Positions 1 through 9,971 are shown, numbered from the stretch's first letter. The stretch: DNA of 64,000 bases from Halobacillus salinarum (GCF_022919095.1 NZ_CP095073.1:3162001-3226000); one strand, 5' to 3'. A program made the numbers and translations. Notes: generated by a model not told the origin, from the sequence alone.

Positions 1-214
1 GAAACTTTTTCACATCAGGATGGTCCGCAAGCCTTGCAGTGGTATGATAAAAACCAGCTAATTCAATATTGGTAAATATTAAATGAATCTGTCTGTGACA
101 ATCACTGCAAAGCATGACTGTTGGCTCGTTCACACCGCCGTATTGTTTCGGAACTAAGTGGTGCTCGGTTACTTTGCGGGAAAACCGATGGCATAACTCA
201 CATTCCCCCTCCAT
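1..214 (-). CDS. HNH-type protein, YisB-like (partial, runs off window start)
   Basis: The first 71 codons are visible; the 3' end lies outside the window. The product begins MEGECELCHR, followed by a TEHHLVPK stretch and CSDCH about residues 37-41. This Cys/His arrangement (CxxC, HH, CxxC-H) is typical of small HNH endonuclease-like proteins. A strong ribosome site (GGAGGTGG) lies 6 bases before the ATG, inside the end of addA, and the two genes overlap by 17 bases, so they are probably translationally coupled. B. subtilis yisB also lies just downstream of its addBA-sbcDC cluster, which supports the family call. Nuclease activity is not shown. Confidence 0.7.
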   Translation of the reverse strand, partial: MEGECELCHRFSRKVTEHHLVPKQYGGVNEPTVMLCSDCHRQIHLIFTNIELAGFYHTTARLADHPDVKKF

Positions 215-3200
215 TATGTTCCACCTCCACAATAAACGGTCCGTCAAAGAAGTATAAACAAGCCCGCTGAACAGGTTCTTTCCAAATCTTTTCCAGAGCT
301 GTAGCGTATAGACCTACTTGGGTACGGTAACGCGCACTTAACTCATCAGCATCTACTGAGGTACCCGCGAGTTTATCTGTTTTGTAGTCAAGCAGCAGCC
401 ATCCGTCCTGGTAAGGAATCAGCGCATCGATAACTCCTTGAATAAATACTTGTTCTTTGCTGGCTTCCTCCTCCCATTCCGAATACACGTCTTGAGCAGG
501 CAGGACAAGGCTGAAAGGCACCTCCCTTTCTACGAAGGCAGCTTCAATTGCCAGTTTACCTACGGAAGATTGAAAGAAAGCAGCAACCGCTTCCGTATTA
601 ATTACATCCGCTTCTTCCCTTCTTAGTATCTCCTTTAATACCAGGTGTTCTACAAATTCTTCTACTTCCTGATTAGAATAGGCATGAGTAAAAGGAATGT
701 GCTGCATGACTGCATGCAGAGCGCTCCCCTTTTCAGCAGCGGTCAGTTGCATCTGCTCCTGCATAAACCTTGGCCTTTTGATAATAGGGGCCTGATAGGG
801 AACTAGCAGCTGATCACTTGAATACTCATCTTTCGCCTCACGCTGCCTTTTAATTTCCGTCACCGTTTGCTTGGCACGAGAAAAAGCCGCTTGTCGATAA
901 GGGTATTGATAATTCAAACGCTGGATAATTTCTGAATGATTCTCCTGAGTTGTTACCTTTTCCCAATGATTTACTGCCTCTTTCAGTTCTTCATCCCGCA
1001 CCTTTTCCATTTCAGTAAGGGCAGCATACTCTTGACCATGAGCGATTCTTATCTTCCATTCCGATGCATCAGTGATAACCTCCTCTTTCGTCCGGACCTC
1101 TACATCGCCTCGTAAGCTGCCGGCGTGAGAATGCCTGACTAACGCAGGACCGACCCAATCCAAATAGGAAGTTGCTTCTAAGCGGTCATGCGGAGGAAGA
1201 ACCCAATTCGGCCAGTCCGCGAAACCTCGCCATTTCTCCTGCTTCTTTTCAAATGAAGGCACATTGCCTACCATAACGAGTTTCTCCTTAGCCCTCGTTA
1301 AGGCCACATATAAGACACGCATTTCTTCAGCTAATAGTTCTCTTTTCTTCACTTGTTTAATAGCCTGATAAGCCAGGGTAGGAAACATGATGCGTTTTTC
1401 CGGATCAATGTAGCGTGTTCCAATCCCGTAATCTTTATGAAGGAGATAACGTTCTTTTAAATCCATCATATTGAACTGCTTATCGATGGCACCCAGGATG
1501 ACCACAGGAAACTCCAGGCCTTTACTTTTATGGATTGTCATAATCCTGACCACATCCTCCTGTTCTCCCAGGGCGCGTGCTGCTCCCAAATCGTCCCCTC
1601 GTTCTTCCATTCTTTCGATGAATCTTAGAAACCGGAACAAGCCTCTGAATGATGTAGTTTCATATGAACGGGCCCGGTCGTATAACGCTCTAAGGTTCGC
1701 TTGCCGCTGTCTCCCCCCTGGCATACCTCCGACAAAATCGTAATACCCTGTAGCCCGGTAAATCTGCCAGATGAGTTCAGATAAGGCTCCTTGACGCGCT
1801 TTTTCACGAAAACCATTGAGAAGGTTTATGAAATTTCTCACTTTGTTTTCAAGCTCTTCTGTTCCAGTATAATGAGTTACTGCCTCATAGAAGCTTGCTC
1901 TCTTATCCGTAAGACGAAGCTGCGTGAGTTCTTCCTCGTCTAGCCCTACAATCGGAGAGCGTAGAACAGATGCTAAAGGGATGTCCTGTTTAGGGTTGTC
2001 GATAATTTTCAGTAGATTGAGCATGACTTTCACTTCAATCGCTTCAAAATACCCTGTCGATAGTTCTGCATAAACTGGAATGCCTTGCTGTTTTAACTCA
2101 TCCACAATCATAGGCGCCCACGTCATCGACCTCATCAAGATCACGATGTCTCGATACTGGATGGTTCTTTTATGGTTTGATTCTTTATCCACCACTTCCA
2201 GCGGAGCTTCATCTTTATGTCCAAGCCATTGACGGATTAAATCTCCATAAGCCCGTGCCTCCAATTGGGCCTTTTCAAGATCGCGATAATCTTCATCCTG
2301 CGTGTTTGGCTCCTCATTGTCTACCGCTTCCCTGTCGATAATAAGCAGTTCCGCCTCAGCATCAGCAGAAGTTAGTTCATCATAAACACGGTTGCTGTAA
2401 ATAAGTTCTGCTTCTGGTTCGTATTCCATCTCTCCTACTTCCTCATCAAGTACTTGTCTAAAAATATAATTGGCGGCATCAAGCACCTGTTTTCGGCTTC
2501 TAAAATTTCTCGCTAGATCAATACGTTCTCCAATGTCAGGATTTTCAGCAAACTGTTTATACTTATTAAGAAATAAGGAAGGCTCGGCATGGCGAAAACG
2601 ATAAATGCTTTGTTTTACATCTCCCACCATAAATAACTTACCGGACTGTTCTCCATAAGTAAGCAACCGCAGCAATGTTTCCTGAACGAGGTTTGTATCC
2701 TGGTATTCGTCGATCAGAACTTCGGAATACTGAGCATGATAACTCCGTGCAATCTCTGATGGGATAGGAGTATCGGGTGTAGACGTTTCATCAAGTAATA
2801 AATGCAGACAGTAATGTTCCAAGTCCGAAAAGTCAACGATCGCCTTTTCCTTCTTGAGCTGCTGATATCTTTCTTTGAAATCTTTTACAATGAAGGATAC
2901 TTGTTCCATTACGGGATGCAGCCGCTGCATATCTTCCAAATATTGGGCCAGCGGTCTCGTAAACCAGGCTTCCTTTATATCTGTCCAACGTTTTTTATAA
3001 CGATCACGTGTTTTTTTAGCTGCTTCTTTCTTACCTTCATCACAATCCATCTTCTTCCTTGATAGTGCACTAAACTTACTGTCTTTTATAAACCGTTGTA
3101 ACTCGTCCCAGGAAATTTCGAGCGCACCTTTTGCCTGCTGGAGCAGTTCAAAATCCTCCTCAGCATTGATTCCATAGGCAGAGGGACCGTCCGGCATACG

Positions 3201-3920
3201 TGTCATTTCCCGAAACTCTGTCATTTCAGCTTCGATTGCTTTAAACTGACTGTGCACTTCCCTTTTTAACAGATGCAGCCATGGTAATTCTTCCTCTCTA
3301 TTAAAATCTGATGCATCATACATTTTTACGGTCCGATCAAGCCAGGCTTCCGGCCATGGATTTTGACTGGCGAACGTGTAAAGCTCCAGCACTAATTTCT
3401 CAACATCCAGATCACTTCGATCACTTGAGAAGCGGTCCACAACATCAAAAAACCGCTCTCTTGCTTCGCCGTCTTTTCCATACCAATCTTCAAAGAGTTC
3501 TTCCATGACCTCTTGCTGAATAAGATCAGCTTCAATATCGTCAGCAATCCTGAATCCGGGATCAAGATCAAGCAAATAGGCATTTTTCCTGACTACATCC
3601 ATACAAAAGGAATGCAGGGTAGAGATCGAAGCGTTTTGCAGTAAGGATAATTGTTTTTTTAAATGCCGGGAATGAGGATTTTGCTCCAAAGCTTCGCTCA
3701 ACGCTTGTCCAACTCGATTTCGCATTTCCTGTGCTGCTGCATTCGTGAAGGTTACCACCAGTAAAGAATCAATATCAGCTGGATCTGTCTCGTGCAGCAG
3801 TTTTTGAATAATTCGTTCTACAAGAACGGCTGTTTTTCCGGACCCGGCAGCGGCAGCGACTAATATATCTGAACCGTGGGAATAAATCGCCCGTTCTTGC
3901 TCTTTTGTCCAACTGACCAT
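198..3920 (-). CDS. addA: ATP-dependent helicase/nuclease subunit A
   Basis: 1240-residue helicase-nuclease subunit of the AddAB double-strand-break resection enzyme, the Gram-positive counterpart of RecBCD. Walker A (AAAGSGKT) is at residues 23-30, a UvrD-type DEYQDT box near residue 400, and the RecB-type nuclease core (GVID, then LDYKTDK) near 1165-1185. Length fits the B. subtilis protein (about 1230). Its ATG overlaps the addB stop by one base (TGATG), so the two are co-translated. No frameshift or missing catalytic motif is visible. It acts on broken DNA ends in the cytoplasm and would load RecA after Chi recognition by AddB. Confidence 0.97.
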   Translation of the reverse strand: MVSWTKEQERAIYSHGSDILVAAAAGSGKTAVLVERIIQKLLHETDPADIDSLLVVTFTNAAAQEMRNRVGQALSEALEQNPHSRHLKKQLSLLQNASISTLHSFCMDVVRKNAYLLDLDPGFRIADDIEADLIQQEVMEELFEDWYGKDGEARERFFDVVDRFSSDRSDLDVEKLVLELYTFASQNPWPEAWLDRTVKMYDASDFNREEELPWLHLLKREVHSQFKAIEAEMTEFREMTRMPDGPSAYGINAEEDFELLQQAKGALEISWDELQRFIKDSKFSALSRKKMDCDEGKKEAAKKTRDRYKKRWTDIKEAWFTRPLAQYLEDMQRLHPVMEQVSFIVKDFKERYQQLKKEKAIVDFSDLEHYCLHLLLDETSTPDTPIPSEIARSYHAQYSEVLIDEYQDTNLVQETLLRLLTYGEQSGKLFMVGDVKQSIYRFRHAEPSLFLNKYKQFAENPDIGERIDLARNFRSRKQVLDAANYIFRQVLDEEVGEMEYEPEAELIYSNRVYDELTSADAEAELLIIDREAVDNEEPNTQDEDYRDLEKAQLEARAYGDLIRQWLGHKDEAPLEVVDKESNHKRTIQYRDIVILMRSMTWAPMIVDELKQQGIPVYAELSTGYFEAIEVKVMLNLLKIIDNPKQDIPLASVLRSPIVGLDEEELTQLRLTDKRASFYEAVTHYTGTEELENKVRNFINLLNGFREKARQGALSELIWQIYRATGYYDFVGGMPGGRQRQANLRALYDRARSYETTSFRGLFRFLRFIERMEERGDDLGAARALGEQEDVVRIMTIHKSKGLEFPVVILGAIDKQFNMMDLKERYLLHKDYGIGTRYIDPEKRIMFPTLAYQAIKQVKKRELLAEEMRVLYVALTRAKEKLVMVGNVPSFEKKQEKWRGFADWPNWVLPPHDRLEATSYLDWVGPALVRHSHAGSLRGDVEVRTKEEVITDASEWKIRIAHGQEYAALTEMEKVRDEELKEAVNHWEKVTTQENHSEIIQRLNYQYPYRQAAFSRAKQTVTEIKRQREAKDEYSSDQLLVPYQAPIIKRPRFMQEQMQLTAAEKGSALHAVMQHIPFTHAYSNQEVEEFVEHLVLKEILRREEADVINTEAVAAFFQSSVGKLAIEAAFVEREVPFSLVLPAQDVYSEWEEEASKEQVFIQGVIDALIPYQDGWLLLDYKTDKLAGTSVDADELSARYRTQVGLYATALEKIWKEPVQRACLYFFDGPFIVEVEHNGGGM

Positions 3921-6900
3921 CAGCTTCCTTCCTCTCTCTTTACTATTGCTTCCAAAGCTTCTTCTTCTTTTAAATTCTGCATCCTGCGGAATTGGTTTTC
4001 TTCCAGCGTTGGATCAAACTGACAGACGGACCGGTATGGGCAGAAGCTGCATGCCGTCTGTTGTTGCTGCTGAAATGGATTAAGCTTAATTTCCCCTTCA
4101 GTGATGCTTGTCCCTGATTCTTTCATTACGTCTCTAATATAGTGGGTTAAAGCTTTAAAACGATCCGAATCAGCCGTTTTAGAATTTTTATAAAAGCCTC
4201 CATTCGCCTTTAAGCCTGCAGGGATAATTTGACTCTGCCCTTTTTGAAGCCCAGTATCCATCAATTGAACGATTCGCTCATTTTCAAGCAGTAGTCCTTG
4301 CATTTTAAACTTTTTAAAAATTTCTGCTTCTATTTTTTCATCCGCAAGCATCTGAGTCCCAGTAATCATCGGATTATGGACATGGAAATAAAGCACCCCG
4401 GCAGGAGAAGCTTTAGCTCCAAGCCAATATTCAGCATTTGTCAGCACTACATCTAAATAAGCGAGCATTTGTAAGGAGAGACCATAATATACCTCCATTA
4501 GGCTCAAACCTCTGGCACTCGACTTATAATCAATAATTCTTAAATACAACTCATCTTCAGAAAGTGCACGATCAACACGGTCAATCCGTCCACGGAGCAT
4601 GAGTTCGTAACCATTTGGCAAGTCAAGAAACAGTGGTGGCAGCGGGCTGTCTTTGCCGCTTCCAAAACCAAGCTCCAGCCCGACGGGAGAAAATTGAGTC
4701 TTACGGGCTTGTTCACTTAATACATAAGCAGCTCTTGCAATAACCCCCTCCAACTTCCGCTGAATGTATTGGTACCGGTTCGAGCTGTGCAAAATCTGGT
4801 TTTGCAAAACCGGAGCCAGATGAGCAGTTGCCTGCCTGGCATAGTGATCCGCATCTCCCCTATTAAGCTCAGCGAAGTTTTTCCCTTCTGCCCGCACCCA
4901 TTCAGTGATTTGCTTAAGCGCTTCATGAAACAACTGTCCAATATCCGGAGCATCCAGCTTGTAAGTCCGCCTCGCTTCCAAATTCAAGCTGTGCTGGGCA
5001 AAGTATTGGTAGGAACACCGATTATAGGTTTCCAACCTTGACACACTTGTACTGAGTGTTTTAGGAAATAATTGGTCTTTTGTTTCTTTCGATAAATTAA
5101 CAGGCTGATTTCGATAAAACAAACTTTGCAGGACCCGCTGGGTAAGCCCTCCTTTGCTCTCATGAAAAATATACCAGTTAAGCACCTCCCACCAGACGGG
5201 CTGGAGCAAATAGCCCTTTAAATAACGGGCAAGCTGAGCAGTCAGTGCGCCACGTGTTTTTTCAGGTGTTGTAATAAACCGCTCTGCATCAGTGAGGTCA
5301 TCAGGATCCTGCCAGAGAACATGATTCTGACACACTGGGAACAGTTCTTCTAAACGTTGGACTAGAGAAGCCGGGAGCTTTGATTTTCCTTCTTCATTAC
5401 TCAAAGGATAGCTCACGTAAAGCTTATCTTTCGGCATGGTTAACGATAAATAAACATAGAAGCGATCATCCAGCAGCTGTCGCTGGCTTCCTGCAGCCAG
5501 GCGCATCCCATGTTCAGCCAGCAGATTTCTTTCTCTTTCTGAGATAAGCCCGTCAGCTGGCGGCTTCATCGGCCACATCCCTTCTGTAACTCCAAGAAGG
5601 AACGACACTTTTATCCCTGTAACCCTTGAACGATCTACACTACCTACGATGACATGGTCCATGCTCGGCGGCACGTGAGCAAAAGAAAGAGCCTCCAGCC
5701 CACTGTCCATGGTGTTTCTAAACAAAGACAAAGACACAGGTTCGTCGCCGGCCATTTCTACCATCTCATCAAGAAGCTGTACGATAGCATCCCACACTTG
5801 TTCCTGCTCTCTCGCACTTTCAATTTCTCCTTGAGCATCGTAATAATCCCGCCATTGTTCGAGTTTCTCTGGCGCTTGAATCTGCTCTAGCCATAAATAT
5901 AGAACCTCTGCTCTCTCACTGACAGTACGAGCTTCCCTCAGCTGCCTGTCAAACGATTGCAGGGCGGATTTTACTTGAGTTCTATAGGCATTAATACGAA
6001 CTTGCTTCTCTTTTTCCTCATCGGTTTGAGCTGCCTGCTCAAAGCCTCTGAATCTCTGATAGAGCCAAGGCTTATCTTCAAACCAGCGGTTCCTTGAGCG
6101 TATCCCATACTCAAGCACATAATTTTCCAGTTCATCAACCGCATCGGCATCCAGGGGGTGCTGCCGGTCCATCCCTGAAATAAAACCTGTTTTTAACAGT
6201 CGAAAAAGCGCATCGTATCTAAAATCCCCTTCCACAACATCCAGTCCCGAACGAATCAATTCAATGAGCGGATGATTGAGCATCGTTCTTTTTTCATCGA
6301 TAAAGACAGGAATATGGTAGTCTTCAAACAACGTATCCACTAAGCTATGATAAACTTCGGGTTCCCTCATCAATAAAGCAATATCTTTATAGCGGTACCC
6401 TTCTTCCCTGACAAGCCGGAGAATTTCCTGAGCTACGCCTTCAACTTCAGCACGGGGATGGACAGCTTCAGCAATTTGTATCGGAGACTCTCCATGAAAA
6501 GGAGGGGCAGGACGTGTATCAAAGTACTCTTCCATATGTCTGAAGAACGGCCTGTTTTTAAACCTCCCTTCTTTATGATCAAGGGGCAGGACTTCTTCTA
6601 CAGACACCCCGGCTTCATGAGCAAGGTTCTGCAAACTAAAAAAGGTTTCTTTCGTTTCATGGAATAAGTCTAATTCAGCGTTTTCCTCAGCCTGCGGCGC
6701 TTCGGTCGTTAACGTTACATGAACAGAACTCACCTTTTTCATTAATTCTTCAATCACCACGTACTCCTGTGGGGTAAAGCTGTGAAATCCATCCACGTAC
6801 ACTTCAGCATTTTCAAGAAACTGGGCTTGCGAAATTTTATCGGCTAATAATTGGAGCTGGTCTTCACTGTCTATGTACTGCTCTCTTAAAGCATCCGTAA

Positions 6901-7420
6901 GGCGCTCGTAAATGTAATAGAGATCATCCAGCTTTTCCCGCAAGGCAGATTCATGAGAAGTCGTATGAACGAATTGATCGAGAGCATTCATTTGAGCCCG
7001 TAGAGTTTCCGGGGAGATTCTATATCGCTTAAACTCAGTAATCATGCCTTCGAGCTGTTCAATAAAGCCCTGCTTTTCAATGGCTTTCTGAAAGACGCGC
7101 CAATCCGAGGTCCTCTCTTCCACAATTTTTCTCAGCATCATTTGGACTCCCGTAGAACTGATAAACTTTTTTGTGTCTCCCCCTGTTTCCTGAAGTACTC
7201 TCCAGGCTAATCGGGAAAAACTGAATACTTGAGCTCGAATAGCTCCTTCGATGCCATCTCTTTTCAACAGCGCGTATTCTTGTTGAAAAGTCATTTGGTC
7301 GGGCACTATATAAATAATAGAAGGACCTTTAGGATCCTTTTGTAATTTAGTTTCAATTTCCTCAAGGCAGCGGCTGCTCTTTCCTGCTCCTGAACGCCCT
7401 AATAAAAAACGTATCCCCAT
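3920..7420 (-). CDS. addB: ATP-dependent helicase/nuclease subunit B
   Basis: 1166-residue AddB. It has a Walker A motif (GRSGAGKS, residues 8-15) and a C-terminal RecB-type nuclease (RGRIDRVD followed by RIIDYKSS). Four cysteines typical of the AddB iron-sulfur cluster are present: one in NRCSYQYF and three in the C-terminal ACSFCPYRSVC segment. The ATG at 7420 is chosen over an in-frame TTG at 7435 because an AGGAGG site sits 7 bases before it, and the product then starts MGIRFLLGRSG like the B. subtilis protein. It opens an addB-addA-HNH operon. In this family AddB provides the 5'-strand nuclease and Chi scanning. Confidence 0.96.
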   Translation of the reverse strand: MGIRFLLGRSGAGKSSRCLEEIETKLQKDPKGPSIIYIVPDQMTFQQEYALLKRDGIEGAIRAQVFSFSRLAWRVLQETGGDTKKFISSTGVQMMLRKIVEERTSDWRVFQKAIEKQGFIEQLEGMITEFKRYRISPETLRAQMNALDQFVHTTSHESALREKLDDLYYIYERLTDALREQYIDSEDQLQLLADKISQAQFLENAEVYVDGFHSFTPQEYVVIEELMKKVSSVHVTLTTEAPQAEENAELDLFHETKETFFSLQNLAHEAGVSVEEVLPLDHKEGRFKNRPFFRHMEEYFDTRPAPPFHGESPIQIAEAVHPRAEVEGVAQEILRLVREEGYRYKDIALLMREPEVYHSLVDTLFEDYHIPVFIDEKRTMLNHPLIELIRSGLDVVEGDFRYDALFRLLKTGFISGMDRQHPLDADAVDELENYVLEYGIRSRNRWFEDKPWLYQRFRGFEQAAQTDEEKEKQVRINAYRTQVKSALQSFDRQLREARTVSERAEVLYLWLEQIQAPEKLEQWRDYYDAQGEIESAREQEQVWDAIVQLLDEMVEMAGDEPVSLSLFRNTMDSGLEALSFAHVPPSMDHVIVGSVDRSRVTGIKVSFLLGVTEGMWPMKPPADGLISERERNLLAEHGMRLAAGSQRQLLDDRFYVYLSLTMPKDKLYVSYPLSNEEGKSKLPASLVQRLEELFPVCQNHVLWQDPDDLTDAERFITTPEKTRGALTAQLARYLKGYLLQPVWWEVLNWYIFHESKGGLTQRVLQSLFYRNQPVNLSKETKDQLFPKTLSTSVSRLETYNRCSYQYFAQHSLNLEARRTYKLDAPDIGQLFHEALKQITEWVRAEGKNFAELNRGDADHYARQATAHLAPVLQNQILHSSNRYQYIQRKLEGVIARAAYVLSEQARKTQFSPVGLELGFGSGKDSPLPPLFLDLPNGYELMLRGRIDRVDRALSEDELYLRIIDYKSSARGLSLMEVYYGLSLQMLAYLDVVLTNAEYWLGAKASPAGVLYFHVHNPMITGTQMLADEKIEAEIFKKFKMQGLLLENERIVQLMDTGLQKGQSQIIPAGLKANGGFYKNSKTADSDRFKALTHYIRDVMKESGTSITEGEIKLNPFQQQQQTACSFCPYRSVCQFDPTLEENQFRRMQNLKEEEALEAIVKREEGS

Positions 7421-7483
7421 GATTGTCCTCCTCAAAAACGTTCTATCTTTCTCTTTATTTTATCATTTTCTTTCCTGTAAATG

Positions 7484-7509
7484 AAAAAAGCCGTCCGCAA
7501 ATGGACGGC
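7484..7509 (-). terminator. Terminator after signal peptidase gene
   Basis: Seven-pair stem (GCCGTCC/GGACGGC) with a six-base loop; read on the minus strand it is followed by six Ts. It ends the signal-peptidase transcript and separates it from addB. Confidence 0.85.
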
Positions 7510-7511
7510 TC

Positions 7512-8057
7512 TCATTCCGCTTTAAACTGCAAGGCAAGCTGAGACACCGGCCAATAGCGAACGTCTACTTTTCCAACAACCTGATCAATAGAAACGAAAC
7601 CAAAATAGCGGCTGTCTAGACTATCACGACGGTTGTCTCCCATAACAAATATCTTCCCTTCAGGGACGCGCTCGTGCTGCGTTACTTGTTCAAGGGTGAA
7701 ATCCTCAGTAAAAAGCTCTCCATCATGCGGACGGAGCGGATCTAAATAATGTTCAGGCACAATTTTGCTATTTACATAGAGCTTGTCATCCTTAAATCTA
7801 ATCTTATCACCGGCGACCCCAATCACTCGTTTAACATAATCCTCTTTCTTATTGGCATGAAATACAATGACATCCTGCCTGCCGACACTGTGCCAATCAT
7901 ACACGACTTTATTTACCATCAACAGGTTTCCGTCATTCAGCGTTGGTTCCATCGATTCTCCATCTACGATATAACTCGCAAAAATAAAATACCTGAATAC
8001 AAATGCAAGCGCTAAGGCAAATAGGATAGTCCGGATCATTTTGCGATATTTTCTCAT
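7512..8057 (-). CDS. Type I signal peptidase (SipS/SipV type)
   Basis: 181-residue membrane protease that removes signal peptides from secreted preproteins. A single N-terminal membrane segment (about residues 8-29) precedes the catalytic serine in DGESMEPT (Ser35), and the general-base lysine is in DYVKRVIG (Lys76). GDNRRDSLDSRYFG is the conserved C-terminal box. The start at 8057 is preferred over the upstream 8090 because a GGAGGAG site lies 6 bases before it and the protein then has family length. The B. subtilis paralogue sipV has the same neighbours (yhjE, addB), so this is probably the sipV-position gene. Confidence 0.93.
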   Translation of the reverse strand: MRKYRKMIRTILFALALAFVFRYFIFASYIVDGESMEPTLNDGNLLMVNKVVYDWHSVGRQDVIVFHANKKEDYVKRVIGVAGDKIRFKDDKLYVNSKIVPEHYLDPLRPHDGELFTEDFTLEQVTQHERVPEGKIFVMGDNRRDSLDSRYFGFVSIDQVVGKVDVRYWPVSQLALQFKAE

Positions 8058-8111
8058 GTCTTCTCCTCCAGGATTGATTACTACCAACATTTTACCCTTT
8101 GGAGTATAAAC

Positions 8112-8759
8112 TTAATCGCCCTGCTGCTTTCTTCGTTCCGACTTTCGATGGATTCTTCGTTCAATGTACTTTCCTATCATCCAAAATAAAAAAATACACG
8201 CTCCTACAACAATCGTTTTTACTGGATTTTGAGCAAACTCTTTTATACTGCTCCCCACATAGGAAATGGTGAAGATCATCACAGACTTTCCAAGTATCGT
8301 CGCTAATATAAATTGTTGTCTATTCACCTTTGAAAGCCCTGAAACCACATTGATGATCGAAGATGGAGAAAAGGGAAAGCACATGAGCAGAAAAAGCGGC
8401 CCGAAGCCATGGTCTTCCAGCCAGCTCATTACTCTTCGGACCTGCTTGTGACGGCTGACAAACTTAAAAAAGCGCTTTTGCCCCAGCCGTCTGACTATGA
8501 GAAACACAAGGATCGCTCCCACTACAGCTCCAATCCATGAATACAAAAAACCTTTATACAGTCCATAAACAACGGAATTAGCCAGCACAAATCCAACTAA
8601 AGGAAGGATCGGTAAAAATGCTTCCAGCATGGGCAGAAGGATTCCAGGAAGCGGTCCTAAGCTCTCGAATTGTTCAAATTGCTGGATGATATAGTCAAAC
8701 AATCGATCGTTTTCAGCCATTTGCTTTAGTTGTTCTAACGTAATATCCATTAAGTACAT
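8112..8759 (-). CDS. TVP38/TMEM64 family membrane protein, YhjE-like
   Basis: 215-residue polytopic membrane protein of the DedA-related TVP38/TMEM64 (VTT domain) group. Hydrophobic segments lie near residues 40-65, 70-85, 130-150 and 165-205, with the characteristic FPFSPSSIINVVSG loop (re-entrant motif) in the middle. ATG at 8759 is chosen because AAGGAG lies 9 bases upstream; the longer GTG start at 8783 would overlap that site. Same position beside a signal peptidase as yhjE in B. subtilis. Members of this superfamily have been linked to lipid scrambling; the substrate here is unknown. Confidence 0.85.
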   Translation of the reverse strand: MYLMDITLEQLKQMAENDRLFDYIIQQFEQFESLGPLPGILLPMLEAFLPILPLVGFVLANSVVYGLYKGFLYSWIGAVVGAILVFLIVRRLGQKRFFKFVSRHKQVRRVMSWLEDHGFGPLFLLMCFPFSPSSIINVVSGLSKVNRQQFILATILGKSVMIFTISYVGSSIKEFAQNPVKTIVVGACIFLFWMIGKYIERRIHRKSERRKQQGD

Positions 8760-8898
8760 GATGCGGTGCTCCTTAAATGACACCGGAAACCAGTGTATTG
8801 CTTTTCCTTTATTTTAATCCAAACTTGTCCTGCTGCATACTGTCATTTCCATTCTTCCACCTTTGCCCCTGCCAATTTTAACCTAATCGTAAACCTTC

Positions 8899-8929
8899 TT
8901 GCATATTTCCAGCTGATGCGTGGTATAAT
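8899..8929 (+). promoter_or_regulatory. SigmaA-type promoter for YhjD-like gene
   Basis: TTGCAT (8899-8904), 19-base spacer, perfect TATAAT (8924-8929), then an AGGAGGGG ribosome site before the ATG at 8971. The spacer is slightly long. Confidence 0.55.
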
Positions 8930-8970
8930 AAAAACAGGAACACACGTTCTTATCAGGAGGGGATCACCAC

Positions 8971-9378
8971 ATGCGCCGCTTAAAACAAAATGAACTCGAC
9001 CTTGCTTCTCGATATTTGTTTTTATCAATGGCTGTCGTGGTAATAAGACAAGATCGAAAACATTTTGAGCATGGAAGCTTTAAAATAAAAGAACCTTACT
9101 TGGAGTTACTTGGTAAAATGGAGTTAGAAGCACGTGAGGAGCGTAAGAAGCTAAGATACCAAATGGACCAGCAGAAAATTCAGGTGGTGGAATCAGGGAG
9201 AAACGATTCTTTTACCTCTTTCTTATTCCTAGCCCAGGGATATGAGGAAAAACGCAACTATTTTAATCCTGCGATTCGAAAAAAAGTAGAGTCCATTTTG
9301 TTTGAGCTTATGCATAAGGCTCAGCAACACGCTCACTTTGAAAAACCGCAGAATGCCTTAAGCGGTCCTCCAGGATGA
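8971..9378 (+). CDS. YhjD-like hypothetical protein
   Basis: 135-residue soluble, charged, largely helical protein with no signal peptide or membrane segment. Residues 45-75 are rich in Glu/Lys/Arg and may form a coiled coil. I recognise no catalytic motif. Position next to the YhjE-like gene and comK makes it the likely counterpart of B. subtilis yhjD; that is positional inference. The last 71 bases overlap the 3' end of comK on the opposite strand, so the two transcripts would be mutually antisense at their ends. Confidence 0.7.
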   Translation: MRRLKQNELDLASRYLFLSMAVVVIRQDRKHFEHGSFKIKEPYLELLGKMELEAREERKKLRYQMDQQKIQVVESGRNDSFTSFLFLAQGYEEKRNYFNPAIRKKVESILFELMHKAQQHAHFEKPQNALSGPPG

Positions 9379-9838
9379 ATCGAAACTGAGCTGTACGCTG
9401 CACTTGATTTGCAATCATTCCTTCAGATACAGGGACATGAACAGTAGTGCCATTGAAGAAGTAAAGGGTGGTAGTCTGGTCTTCCTCAGCTTTATAGGAC
9501 CGGATAAAATTATGGGCAATCCAGGAACACTCTTTTCGTTTCGGGGAGATTATAGGGAAGAAATACATTCCCATAGCAGAGGAAATCACGATGGGGGGTT
9601 TGTGTGTAAAACCGGCTACTTGTTTGGTACCGGAAATCTGCCCCTCTAAACTGCTGCCAAAATAATGACACGATTCATCAATCACAAGACCAGGATACTT
9701 CGACAAGTAAAAGCACTCTTTCTTTTCCATGACTTTCGTGATTACTTGTCCTACCTCATTGTACTCTGCAATCAGTGCCATCGTTTGAGGGTTCACTTCG
9801 TATTCAGTTTTTAAAGCAACATCCATTCTTCTCAACAT
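9308..9838 (-). CDS. comK: Competence transcription factor ComK
   Basis: 176-residue homologue of ComK, the master activator of genetic competence, which binds paired AT-boxes (AAAA-N5-TTTT) as a tetramer. Recognised from the co-linear pattern with B. subtilis ComK: YEVNPQTMAL, CHYFGSSLEG, GFTHKPPIVIS, a PIISPKRKECSWIAHN block and NQVQRTAQFR. B. subtilis ComK is 192 residues, so this one is slightly short at the C terminus. The start is ambiguous: ATG 9838 has AGGAG only 3 bases away, TTG 9835 is spaced 6, ATG 9826 is 15 away. A/T tracts occur at about 9920-9950 but I could not fit a clean AT-box pair. Confidence 0.93.
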   Translation of the reverse strand: MLRRMDVALKTEYEVNPQTMALIAEYNEVGQVITKVMEKKECFYLSKYPGLVIDESCHYFGSSLEGQISGTKQVAGFTHKPPIVISSAMGMYFFPIISPKRKECSWIAHNFIRSYKAEEDQTTTLYFFNGTTVHVPVSEGMIANQVQRTAQFRFILEDRLRHSAVFQSERVAEPYA

Positions 9839-9971
9839 CCTCTCCTATTCAATTGCGGCAGTTCCCCAGGGAAGCCGCCGCTCATCTACTTAAATCTACC
9901 AAATCCTAAGAAAAAAGTCTAAATATTTTTAAAAAAATGGCAGGAATATTTACCTGTCTGCTATACTTCAC

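Noticed and set aside
2802-3062. 86-codon plus-strand frame inside addA
   Set aside because: Antisense to an intact, conserved gene, with no ribosome site or recognisable protein pattern.
9900-9960. ComK AT-box pair upstream of comK
   Set aside because: A and T tracts are present but do not fit AAAA-N5-TTTT spacing; not reported as a site.
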